This document shows positions 41,917-49,749 of a stretch of 64,000 bases of DNA, piece by piece. The stretch is from contig CBDDEI010000002.1 of the NCBI GenBank assembly GCA_965226775.1, positions 806,001 through 870,000 on the forward strand, given 5' to 3'. The position numbers were made by a program, and so were the translations under genes. The notes beneath the pieces are model-generated. The model worked only from the letters and a program-made list of their open reading frames with translations. It did no database searches and was not told where the DNA came from. Origin of the DNA: CBDDEI01 sp965226775. GTDB lineage: Bacteria > Chloroflexota > Dehalococcoidia > SHYD01. The first letter of the stretch is position 1. Each line of letters begins with the position of its first letter.

Positions 41917-43473
41917 TTAGAATGGCTCGCTGCGGAAGACGATGTGCCGCAGCCAGTGCTCCTGCGGTGTGGGGAAGTCTGTGCGGTAGTGTGCCCCGCG
42001 ACTCTCCTCCCGCGCCAGCGCACCCGTTGCCATGAGCCTGGAGATGAGCACAATGTTTGCCAGCTCGTGCGAGCCGCGGTCTGAGGGCGATGCCAACCCT
42101 GTCTGCCATCGCTCCAACGTCCGCTCTGCTTCCTGCAGGGCTTCACCAGAGCGCAGGATACCTACCTTGCTCCAAAGTAGGTCTTGGAGGCCCGCCAGCG
42201 TTGGTTCTAGCTCGCTTGGCGGTGCATCTGGAGTGAGCGGCATGTGCTTCAAGAGGTCTGTGGGGGTGATCACCGGCGCATTAGTGGGGGCATCCGCTAA
42301 CGATTGCGCAATCACACGTTTGCCAAATACCAGCACCTCCATCAGGGAGTTGCTAGCCAGCCGGTTGGCCCCGTGCACACCGGTGCAGGCGCACTCTCCG
42401 CAGGCATAGAAGTGCGGGATGGTAGTCTCGCCCCACGTGTTGGTCTTCACGCCGCCCATCATATAGTGCGCCGCGGGGGCAACCGGGATCAGGTCTTTGG
42501 TCAAGTCCAGCCCGTGGGAGAGGCAGAAGCGGAAGATCTGCGGGAAGCGGGTTGTAACGGTCTGGGCCGGCAAATGAGTCACGTCCAGGTACACGTGGTC
42601 GGTCTTGGTCTGGTGGAGCTGGTCCCAGATGGCCCGGGAGACGATGTCCCGCGGCGCAAGCTCGGCCTGGAAGTGATACTTGTCCATGAAGCGTTCGCCG
42701 TGGACGTTCCGCAGATAGCCGCCCTCGCCGCGTACCGCCTCCGAGATAAGGAAGGTAGGCACGCCCGGCAACGTGAGGGCGGTGGGGTGGAACTGGAAGA
42801 ACTCCATATTAGTCACGGCTGCACCGGCCCGATACGCCAAGGCCACACCGTCGCCGGTGGCTACCTCCGGGTTGGTGGTGAACTTGAAGAGCCGCCCAGC
42901 GCCGCCGGTGGCGAGGATGATGTTTCGGCCCTCGTATTGCTGGAGGCTGTGGGTGCGCGTGTCCATGGCTTCCACGCCCGTTGCGACACCCTTTTCGCAG
43001 AGGAGCTGCGTAGCCTGGGAGAACTCCAGAATCGTGATATTGCCCAGCCTGGCGAGGCCGCTGAGAGTCAGCTCGATGTGCTCGCCCGTAGCATCGCCGC
43101 CTGCGTGGAGGATGCGCCGCGCGCTGTGCGCAGCCTCCTGGGTAAGCGCAACCTCACCGTGGATGGTGTCGAAGGGCACGCCAAAGCGGATGAGGTCGTT
43201 CACGCGGTCGGGCGCTTCTTCCGTCAGGATGCGCACCGCCTCCGGATCGCAGAGACCTGCGCCCGCGGTCATGGTGTCCTGGAAGTGCAACCGGGGCGAG
43301 TCGTCTGCCCCAACGGCGGCGGCAATGCCGCCCTGCGCGTAGCGGGTGTTGCTATCGTCTACGCTGCCCTTGGTGAGGATGAGCACCCTTCCGTGCTGCT
43401 GGGCCAGGAGTGCGGTGTACAGCCCCGCAATGACCCGATCCGATGATGATGTAGTCGTACAAATTGTTCGCAC
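41917..43473 (-). CDS. nadB: L-aspartate oxidase with disrupted N-terminus
   Basis: A 518-residue open frame clearly NadB from residue 16 on (AGLYTALL, NTRYAQGGIAAAV, HSARRILHAGGDATG, ILATGGAGRLFK, GGYLRNVHGERFM, ECACTGVHGANRLASNSL). NadB oxidises aspartate to iminoaspartate with FAD. The expected N-terminus (YDYIIIGSGIAGLY) is broken: a 37-bp unit containing the YIIIGS coding segment is duplicated, and one extra T follows, so the ATG at 43515 (MSAAPVYDYIIIGS) is out of frame. The only in-frame start is GTG 43473, which gives a protein lacking the GxGxxG FAD motif. It is either a pseudogene or an assembly error; nadA and nadC are intact. Confidence 0.85.
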   Translation of the reverse strand: MRTICTTTSSSDRVIAGLYTALLAQQHGRVLILTKGSVDDSNTRYAQGGIAAAVGADDSPRLHFQDTMTAGAGLCDPEAVRILTEEAPDRVNDLIRFGVPFDTIHGEVALTQEAAHSARRILHAGGDATGEHIELTLSGLARLGNITILEFSQATQLLCEKGVATGVEAMDTRTHSLQQYEGRNIILATGGAGRLFKFTTNPEVATGDGVALAYRAGAAVTNMEFFQFHPTALTLPGVPTFLISEAVRGEGGYLRNVHGERFMDKYHFQAELAPRDIVSRAIWDQLHQTKTDHVYLDVTHLPAQTVTTRFPQIFRFCLSHGLDLTKDLIPVAPAAHYMMGGVKTNTWGETTIPHFYACGECACTGVHGANRLASNSLMEVLVFGKRVIAQSLADAPTNAPVITPTDLLKHMPLTPDAPPSELEPTLAGLQDLLWSKVGILRSGEALQEAERTLERWQTGLASPSDRGSHELANIVLISRLMATGALAREESRGAHYRTDFPTPQEHWLRHIVFRSEPF

Positions 43474-43493
43474 GATCCGATGATGATGTAGTC
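43436..43493 (-). repeat. 37-bp offset direct duplication in nadB 5' end
   Basis: An identical 21-bp sequence occupies 43436-43456 and 43473-43493 (the minus strand reads GACTACATCATCATCGGATC..). It encodes the Rossmann segment of NadB. The intervening 16 bp have no counterpart. Confidence 0.85.
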
Positions 43494-43548
43494 ATACACA
43501 GGTGCGGCGGACATGGCTATTGCTTAGTGCGCTGATTGCTTGGACAGG

Positions 43549-44760
43549 TTACGCAATGGTCAGCATTCGGTCCAGCGCTATACGGGCGTAGTGGGCGGTC
43601 TCTGGCTCTACCACGAGCCTATTGAGCGGTCTATTGGCCACATTGCCCTGCTCCAGCTCTTCCAGCACCCAGCAGAGGTAAGCCGGGTGGATGCGGTACA
43701 TCGTTGAGCAGGGGCAGACCACCGGGTCCAGACAGAAGACCGTCTTATCCGGGTTCTCCCGCGCCAAGCGGCTGACCAGGTTGATCTCGGTGCCCACGGC
43801 CCAAGCGCTCCCCGGTGCCGCATCCGTAATCATCCTAACGATGTACTCAGTAGAGCCATTGAAATCGGCAGCCTGCACCACTTCCAGCGTGCATTCGGGG
43901 TGCACCAGCACGTTGACGCCGGGGTAGTTGGTTCTGGCCGTCTCCACCTGCTGCTTGGTGAACCGCATGTGGACGGAGCACCAGCCGCGCCACAGGATGA
44001 CGCGCGCCTTAGCCAGCTCTTCCGGCGTGTGGCCGCCCAGCGGCTGGTCTGGATCCCACACCAACATCTCGTCTAGCGGGATGCCCAGCTTAACGCCGGT
44101 GTTGCGTCCCAGGTGCTGGTCGGGGAAGAAGAGCACCCGCTCGCCGCGCTGGAACGCCCAGGTCACAACCGCGGGCGCATTGGATGAAGTACATACAATG
44201 CCTTCATTTTGGCCACAGAAGGCCTTTAGGCTGGCCGTTGAGTTCATATAGGTGACAGGTACAGTCTTCTCCGCAAGACCTAGCTGCTGCAACTGCTCCC
44301 AGCAGTCCATCACGTCGTCCGGGTCCGCCATGTCTGCCATGGTGCAGCCGGCGGCCATGTTGGGGAGGATCACCTGCTGGTGCGGGGCGCTGAGCACGTC
44401 TGCGGCCTCCGCCATGAAATGCACGCCGCAGAAGACGATAAAATCCGACTGCTGCTCTTTGGCCCACTGCGCCAGCTTGAAGGAATCGCCCTTTAGGTCG
44501 GCAAACTGGATGATGTCTTCCCGTTGGTAGTGGTGACCCAGCACAATAGCCTTGCCCGCCAGTCTGGCTTTGGCCTGGTTGATGCGGTCCACTAGCGCCT
44601 TACCGCCCAGTCCCCAGTAGGCCTCGGGGATGTCTTTCTGCCATAGGAGGAAGCCCGGCTCATTGGTGAGAGGCTCCGTCTCCAGGCTGACCGCAATCTC
44701 GCAGCCGATGTTGTCTATCTGCCACTTTAGGTTGGTGTCAACAAACTGTAGATTCGTCAT
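43549..44760 (-). CDS. nadA: Quinolinate synthase
   Basis: A 403-residue NadA, a 4Fe-4S enzyme that condenses iminoaspartate and dihydroxyacetone phosphate to quinolinate. It shows AIVLGHHYQREDIIQFADLKGDS split over the active site, CGVHFMAE, VILPNMAAGCTMADM, NSTASLKAFCG, and Cys-containing HPECTLEVV and LDPVVCPCSTMYR. It lies between miaB and nadB on the same strand (13 bp after miaB). Start ATG 44760. Confidence 0.95.
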   Translation of the reverse strand: MTNLQFVDTNLKWQIDNIGCEIAVSLETEPLTNEPGFLLWQKDIPEAYWGLGGKALVDRINQAKARLAGKAIVLGHHYQREDIIQFADLKGDSFKLAQWAKEQQSDFIVFCGVHFMAEAADVLSAPHQQVILPNMAAGCTMADMADPDDVMDCWEQLQQLGLAEKTVPVTYMNSTASLKAFCGQNEGIVCTSSNAPAVVTWAFQRGERVLFFPDQHLGRNTGVKLGIPLDEMLVWDPDQPLGGHTPEELAKARVILWRGWCSVHMRFTKQQVETARTNYPGVNVLVHPECTLEVVQAADFNGSTEYIVRMITDAAPGSAWAVGTEINLVSRLARENPDKTVFCLDPVVCPCSTMYRIHPAYLCWVLEELEQGNVANRPLNRLVVEPETAHYARIALDRMLTIA

Positions 44761-44773
44761 GGCTGCTCGCTTT

Positions 44774-46060
44774 CTAGTCTACCGCTATAAGCTCGCCTTG
44801 GAGCGACCAGGGCGACGTGGCGACAATGCGAACGGTTGCCAGTGCGCCCACCATATCGGTGGCCGTTGCAGGGAAATGGACCAGCTTGTTGGTGCGGGTG
44901 CGCCCTCCCCAGCGATCGTCCTTGCGCTGCTCCACTAGCACGGTGGTCTCCTGACCTAGAAGCCCCGCATTGATGTCCCGGGCAATGGTTTCCTGTAGCT
45001 CCTCAACACGGTGGAGCCGTTCCCGCTTCACCTCTAGGGGAATGCTGTCCTCCATAGTGCGGGTAGCGATGGTGCCGGCGCGCTCAGAGTAGGCAGCAAC
45101 GTGCACCACGTCGAAGCGCATCTCTTCCATGATGTCCAGAGTACGCTGGAACTGCGCTTCAGTCTCGTCGCAGAATCCGACGATAACGTCGGTGCTCAAG
45201 GAGCCGCCCGGTATGCCGTCTTTAATGCGCAGAATGCGGTCGCGGTATTGCCCGATGGTATAGCCGCGGTGCATGGTTGCCAGGATAGTGTCGTCGCCAG
45301 CCTGCACGGGGATGTTGATATGCTCGCACACCTTGTCTAGCCCGGCCACCGCCTCTATGAGCTTGTCGGTGACACCCAGGGGATAGGAAGTCAGAAACCG
45401 GATGCGCTCCAAGCCCCGCACATCGTTTACAGCAACCAGCAGGTCGGCAAGGTCTGGGCCTCCCGCTATGTCTTTGCCATAGGAGTCCACCTTTTGCCCC
45501 AGCAGAGTAACCTCTCGCACGCCCCTGGCGACCAGGGTCTCTACCTCCTCAACGATCTCAGGTAGAGGACGGCTCAGTTCTCTGCCCCGGCGGTAGGGGA
45601 CGATGCAGAAGGTGCAGAAGTTGTCGCAGCCGTGAATGATCGAGACAAAGGCGGTGGGTCCGGTGACCGGCAGGGAGAAGGCATCTGGAGTGCAACCTTC
45701 GCGCTCAGCGAGATTCTGGGTGACGTCCAGGAGCGGAAGATAGTCCTGGGGACGCATGAACACGTCCACCTGGGGGAAGCGGCGCTCTAGCTCGTCGGTG
45801 CGAGGCCCTACCAAGCAGCCCATGAGGGCGAGGACTTGCTGCTGCTGACGGCCTTTCGCTCTGGGACGGAGGGCGTGGATCTTGTTGGTGACGCGATCCT
45901 CCGCGTGCTGCCGAACCACGCAACTGTTGACCACCAAGACGTCCGCCTGGTCAGGCGAAGATGTTGGCCTATGTCCCTGGGCCTCCAGATGGGCCGCTAG
46001 CCGTTCGGAATCGGCCACGTTCATCTGGCACCCAACGGTCCAAATGTAGTATGTGCCCAT
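44774..46060 (-). CDS. miaB: tRNA-2-methylthio-N6-dimethylallyladenosine synthase
   Basis: A 428-residue radical SAM methylthiotransferase. It has an N-terminal UPF0004 domain with Cys in TVGCQMNVADS, VVNSCVV and ALMGCL, the radical SAM motif GCDNFCTFCIVPYRRGRE (C-x3-C-x2-C), and a C-terminal TRAM domain. It modifies A37 of tRNAs that read UNN codons. It heads the NAD operon; the tRNA-Ser gene lies 90 bp upstream on the same strand. Confidence 0.93.
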   Translation of the reverse strand: MGTYYIWTVGCQMNVADSERLAAHLEAQGHRPTSSPDQADVLVVNSCVVRQHAEDRVTNKIHALRPRAKGRQQQQVLALMGCLVGPRTDELERRFPQVDVFMRPQDYLPLLDVTQNLAEREGCTPDAFSLPVTGPTAFVSIIHGCDNFCTFCIVPYRRGRELSRPLPEIVEEVETLVARGVREVTLLGQKVDSYGKDIAGGPDLADLLVAVNDVRGLERIRFLTSYPLGVTDKLIEAVAGLDKVCEHINIPVQAGDDTILATMHRGYTIGQYRDRILRIKDGIPGGSLSTDVIVGFCDETEAQFQRTLDIMEEMRFDVVHVAAYSERAGTIATRTMEDSIPLEVKRERLHRVEELQETIARDINAGLLGQETTVLVEQRKDDRWGGRTRTNKLVHFPATATDMVGALATVRIVATSPWSLQGELIAVD

Positions 46061-46150
46061 CTAGCTCAACTGTTAGGAGAAATGTATCCCCGTATCCTTA
46101 CCTCACCACGCCGTTGGAGAATGGATGTTTAGAAAGAAGGAGCAAAGCGG

Positions 46151-46239
46151 CGGAGGGAATGGGATTCGAACCCATGACCCCAGTTACCCAGGGTAAGCGC
46201 TTAGCAGGCGCCCGCACTCGGCCACTATGCGATCCCTCC
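46151..46239 (-). tRNA. tRNA-Ser(GCT)
   Basis: An 89-nt class II tRNA. The acceptor GGAGGGA pairs with TCCCTCC, the discriminator is G and CCA is not encoded. The anticodon loop CTGCTAA gives GCT, and there is a long variable arm (about 16 nt) as expected for tRNA-Ser. The T-loop GGTTCGAATCC is present. Confidence 0.93.
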
Positions 46240-46607
46240 TCGTATCGCTGAGTAGGCTTATTCTAGCACGGCGGTCTTGTGCCTACAAGACGGATACGAG
46301 CAGCGCGCCGCAACGGAGCAACTGCGCGAGTACTTTTGGGCAGGAGTACAAGCTGGCAGGAACGATATATTTCGAGGTATTATGAGGTATAAGGGTGACA
46401 TAAGTAACCGCGCCCGTCTTTAGGGTTTGCGCGTACTGCATACTAAGTAGAGAAGAGGTTTCAAGGGAAGCTCTTTGCGAGAGCATCTGGTTGGGGTTTC
46501 TTCATCTATTCATATCCCGTATCTGTGTTATTCATAAGCGCGTTCTTATCGCAGAGTTATTCACTATTCATCCTGACTACTGATTTGTTCATAAAGGTCT
46601 TATTTCG
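46240..46607. other. Intergenic region before the PIN-TRAM gene
   Basis: These 368 bp hold no supported gene. The 3' half is AT-rich for this genome and contains five TTCAT motifs between 46,501 and 46,592. It probably holds the promoter of the PIN-TRAM gene. Confidence 0.5.
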
Positions 46608-47681
46608 ATGTCGTCTTTTCTCATTTTGCGGTTAGCCGGCCGGTTGGTCGGCATGGTAGTGGTTGCCCTCGCGGTAATTCGGCTCAGTCAGTATGTGCTT
46701 GACGCGGTGCCTATCCGGCCGCCCCAAGAACAGGAATGGCTCATCATCATTGGCCTCGCGGGCTCTGCCCTTGGTTTCTTGATCACGCCGCTGGTCGCCC
46801 TCCGGCTCTATGTGTGGGTGCGTGACCAGATTAGGCGTGCCCCTGCCTCCTCGGTACTTGCGGGGACTATCGGCCTCACTATCGGCCTCGGCATCTCCGT
46901 GCTCCTGGCCTTTCCCCTCTCTATGCTGCCCGGAGAGCTGGGCAACTGGCTTCCCTTAGTCATGGCGTGTGTCCTGGGCTACGTGGGCGTTTCCATCATG
47001 GTGCTGCGCCAGCAGGATATGCTCCAGGCCTTCAACAGCTTCCTGCCCTTCAGCACAGCGGTCGTTGCCCAGGGCGCGGCGACGCCCAACCAGCTGGTGT
47101 TGGATACCAGCGCCGTCATCGATGGCCGGATTGCGGACATCAGCCAGACCGGGTTCATTCAAGGCACCTTGGTCTTGCCTCACTTTGTGCTGGACGAGCT
47201 CCGACATGTCGCCGATTCCTCCGACCCGCTGCGGCGCAATCGCGGCCGGCGCGGCCTGGAAATCCTGAATCGCCTCCAGAAGGACGCCAGCATCCCCGTC
47301 ATCATTTCGGACGTGGACTTTGATGACATGGTGGAGGTAGATGCAAAGCTCATCCGCCTTGCCAAGACCTTGCATGCCCCCATCATCACCAACGACTTCA
47401 ACCTTAACCGGGTAGCGGAGCTGCAGGGCGTGCGTGCGCTGAATATCAATGAGCTAACCAACGCCGTGAAGTCGGTAGTGCTCCCCGGTGAAGAGCTAGA
47501 GGTACGGGTCATCCAGGAAGGCAAAGAGATGGGCCAGGGAGTGGGGTTCTTGGAGGATGGCACAATGGTGGTGGTGGAGAACGGCCGCAGGTTGATGGGG
47601 CAGGAGACAGGGGTGGTGGCCACCCGGGTGCTCCAGACGGTGGCCGGCCGCATGATCTTCGCGCAGCCTCGGGGCGAGTAA
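46608..47681 (+). CDS. PIN-TRAM membrane protein (YacL-like)
   Basis: A 357-residue protein with four N-terminal transmembrane helices (to about 147), a PIN nuclease-like domain (about 165-285; VLDTSAVIDGRIAD has the first Asp, PIITNDFNLNRVAEL the later ones) and a C-terminal TRAM RNA-binding domain. It is the YacL-type protein often found beside ispD in Gram-positive and Chloroflexota genomes; RNA cleavage is inferred from the fold. The ispD start follows 3 bp after the stop. Confidence 0.9.
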   Translation: MSSFLILRLAGRLVGMVVVALAVIRLSQYVLDAVPIRPPQEQEWLIIIGLAGSALGFLITPLVALRLYVWVRDQIRRAPASSVLAGTIGLTIGLGISVLLAFPLSMLPGELGNWLPLVMACVLGYVGVSIMVLRQQDMLQAFNSFLPFSTAVVAQGAATPNQLVLDTSAVIDGRIADISQTGFIQGTLVLPHFVLDELRHVADSSDPLRRNRGRRGLEILNRLQKDASIPVIISDVDFDDMVEVDAKLIRLAKTLHAPIITNDFNLNRVAELQGVRALNINELTNAVKSVVLPGEELEVRVIQEGKEMGQGVGFLEDGTMVVVENGRRLMGQETGVVATRVLQTVAGRMIFAQPRGE

Positions 47682-47684
47682 GCC

Positions 47685-48353
47685 ATGCCTCTAGAAACCC
47701 CGACGGGGCCGCAACGCGTAGGCGTCGTGATCCCTGCCGCGGGACTAAGCCGGCGCATGGGAGGAGTGGACAAAGTCTTTGCGACCGTCCTCGGGCGTTC
47801 GTTGCTATCTTGGACAATAGACGCATTCGACCAGTCTCCCGTGATAGATGAGATCGTCATCGCCATAGACCGCCATCACATTCAAGAAGGCCGCGCGCTG
47901 GTTGCAGCAGGAGGGTGGTCCAAGGTCTCCCAGGTGTGCCGCGGCGGCCTGCGGCGGCAGGACTCGGTACGAGAGGCGCTGTGGCGGCTTGCGCCCTGCG
48001 ACTGGGTACTGGTGCATGACGGCGCTCGTCCCTGTGTAAGCCAGGATCTGATCCGCCAAGCGTTGATGGAGGCTCAGGAGTGGGGCGCTGCGGTCCCCGC
48101 GCTGCCGGTGACCGATACCATCAAGCGCACCGATGATGCTGGGGTGGTGACGGAAACCGTTGCCCGAGAGGGCCTGTGGGCGGTGCAAACGCCCCAAGCC
48201 TTTAGCTATCCTCTGCTCTGGGCCGCCCACCAGAATAGCCAGGACGCCACCGATGATGCGGCGCTGGTGGAGCGCCTTGGCAAGCCGGTGCGGCTCTTTC
48301 CCGGCGCCAGCGCAAACATCAAGGTGACGGTGCGGAAGACCTGGCGCACGTAG
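47685..48353 (+). CDS. ispD: 2-C-methyl-D-erythritol 4-phosphate cytidylyltransferase, 3' frameshift
   Basis: A 222-residue IspD, the third step of the MEP isoprenoid pathway. It shows VVIPAAGLSRRMGGVDKVF (CTP loop), HDGARPCVS, PVTDTIKR and QTPQAFSYP. The end reads ANIKVTVRKTWRT and stops at 48353, but if one base is restored at about 48,333 the frame continues as EDLAHVEAYLRTVAPSL to TGA 48401-48403, overlapping the ispF GTG start (GTGA). So a one-base loss has probably removed the natural C-terminal helix; the catalytic core is intact. Confidence 0.9.
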   Translation: MPLETPTGPQRVGVVIPAAGLSRRMGGVDKVFATVLGRSLLSWTIDAFDQSPVIDEIVIAIDRHHIQEGRALVAAGGWSKVSQVCRGGLRRQDSVREALWRLAPCDWVLVHDGARPCVSQDLIRQALMEAQEWGAAVPALPVTDTIKRTDDAGVVTETVAREGLWAVQTPQAFSYPLLWAAHQNSQDATDDAALVERLGKPVRLFPGASANIKVTVRKTWRT

Positions 48354-48399
48354 AAGCCTACCTCCGGACGGTTGCGCCGTCGCTGCGGCGGCAAGGGCA

Positions 48400-48879
48400 G
48401 TGACCGTGCGCGTAGGCGTGGGGTACGATGTGCACCGCCTGGCCGCGGGCAACGCCTTCATGCTGGGTGGTGTGCCTATCGACTACCCCATGGGGCCGGT
48501 TGCGCACAGCGATGGTGATACGCTCATCCATGCCGTGATCGACGCCCTCCTTGGCGCGGCCGCGTTGGGCGACATAGGCGCGCACTTCCCCGACAGTGAC
48601 CCGCTGTGGCGAGGAAGCGCCGGCGTTGTGCTCTTGGAACACACCTGTCGTATGATAGAAAACAACGGGTACACGGTAGGCAACGTGGATGCTACTATTG
48701 TGTTGGAACGGCCCAAGTTGGCGTCCTACGTGCCGAAAATGCGCCAGACATTGGCGGACACTATGAAGATTGAGGTTGATAGGGTTAGCGTAAAGGCCAA
48801 GACCAACGAAGGGCTGGACGCCGCAGGCAGAGGACAGGCAGTCGCCGTCCATGCTGTCGCGCTGCTAGAGCATTCGTAA
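48400..48879 (+). CDS. ispF: 2-C-methyl-D-erythritol 2,4-cyclodiphosphate synthase
   Basis: A 159-residue IspF, the fifth step of the MEP pathway. Metal and substrate motifs are GVGYDVHRL, AHSDGDTLIHAVIDALLGAA, GDIGAHFPDSDP and KAKTNEGLDAAGRGQA. The start is GTG 48400. In the repaired ispD frame the two genes overlap by four bases, indicating translational coupling. Confidence 0.95.
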   Translation: MTVRVGVGYDVHRLAAGNAFMLGGVPIDYPMGPVAHSDGDTLIHAVIDALLGAAALGDIGAHFPDSDPLWRGSAGVVLLEHTCRMIENNGYTVGNVDATIVLERPKLASYVPKMRQTLADTMKIEVDRVSVKAKTNEGLDAAGRGQAVAVHAVALLEHS

Positions 48880-48904
48880 GTGCAACCATCTATGTCTACA
48901 CAAC

Positions 48905-49020
48905 CAAGTCACAAAAACAGACCCTTAAACGTTCCAAGCTTGCGGAAGCCTTGGGATAGCTATTGCTCCTGTTCTTAGGGGCGGCTCGCCTAGGCGGGTC
49001 GTCCCCAACCAGTGGAACGA
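48905..49020 (+). promoter_or_regulatory. Structured leader upstream of cysE-cysS
   Basis: Two adjacent hairpins: CCAAGCTT/AAGCCTTGG (about 48,935-48,956) and a strong GC-rich one, GGGGCGGCTCGCC with GGCGGGTCGTCCCC (about 48,978-49,006). A TGGAAC segment follows before the cysE Shine-Dalgarno. A cysteine T-box is conceivable for a cysE-cysS operon, but the T-box sequence is not convincing. Confidence 0.35.
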
Positions 49021-49038
49021 CTTTACAGGAGCAAGAAC

Positions 49039-49749
49039 ATGGGGCTATTGAGAGAATTAAAACGAGACATAGACGTCGTATTTGAACGTGATCCAGCATC
49101 ATCTAATCTGGCTGAGGTGTTGCTGACCACCCCTGGATTGCACGCCAGGGAAATCCATCGCTTTTCCCACACCCTCTGGAACTGGCGTGTTCCCGTTCTT
49201 CCTAGAGTAATTGCGCACTTTTCCCGCTTTGTCACCGGCGTCGAGATCCACCCCGGCGCGCGCATCGGCTCCGGCCTCTTCATCGACCACGGTAGCGGCA
49301 TCGTTATCGGCGAGACCTCGGAGATTGGCGACAACGTCTCAATCTTCCAGGGCGTGACTCTTGGCGGCACCAGCACCCTCCGCACCAAGCGGCATCCAAC
49401 CCTTGAAGACAACGTGGTGGTAGGTGCAGGCGCAAAGGTCATCGGCGCGGTGATCATAGGCGAGAACGTGAAGATTGGCGCAGGCTCCGTGGTAGTCACC
49501 TCTGTGCCGGCTAACGCCACGGTCGTCGGCGTGCCCGGCAGGGTGGTTGCCATCCGCAACCCGGACGACGCCACCCTTGAGCGGCTCCCTGACCCGGAGT
49601 GGGACTTCATGCAGGGCATGCTCCACCGGCTGGAAGATCTGGAAGCTCGCCTCACTGCCCTGGAAGCCCACGTGCACGCGGACAACGGCGCTCCTACCTC
49701 TAGCCGCCCAGAGCTGACGGCAGAGCCCGTTCCTGAGGAACGCCAGTGA
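49039..49749 (+). CDS. cysE: Serine O-acetyltransferase
   Basis: A 236-residue acetyltransferase of the hexapeptide-repeat family; acetylates serine for cysteine synthesis. It shows IHPGARIGSGLFIDHGSGIVIGET split over the repeat and VTLGGTST...RHPTLEDNVVVGAGAKV. The GTG-type extension to 49012 is rejected because ACAGGAG precedes ATG 49039. The C-terminus has a coiled coil and an extra tail. The stop overlaps the cysS start (GTGA), joining cysteine synthesis with its tRNA charging. Confidence 0.93.
   Translation: MGLLRELKRDIDVVFERDPASSNLAEVLLTTPGLHAREIHRFSHTLWNWRVPVLPRVIAHFSRFVTGVEIHPGARIGSGLFIDHGSGIVIGETSEIGDNVSIFQGVTLGGTSTLRTKRHPTLEDNVVVGAGAKVIGAVIIGENVKIGAGSVVVTSVPANATVVGVPGRVVAIRNPDDATLERLPDPEWDFMQGMLHRLEDLEARLTALEAHVHADNGAPTSSRPELTAEPVPEERQ

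Noticed and set aside
42304..43446. A 380-codon plus-strand ORF opposite nadB
   Set aside because: It is antisense to a clear NadB protein; its composition is that of a shadow frame in GC-rich DNA.
46501..46592. Cluster of TTCAT motifs as an operator
   Set aside because: Spacing is irregular and the region is AT-rich, so chance occurrence is likely.
48905..49020. Cysteine T-box riboswitch
   Set aside because: Hairpins are present, but the conserved T-box sequence is not; kept only as an unclassified structured leader.
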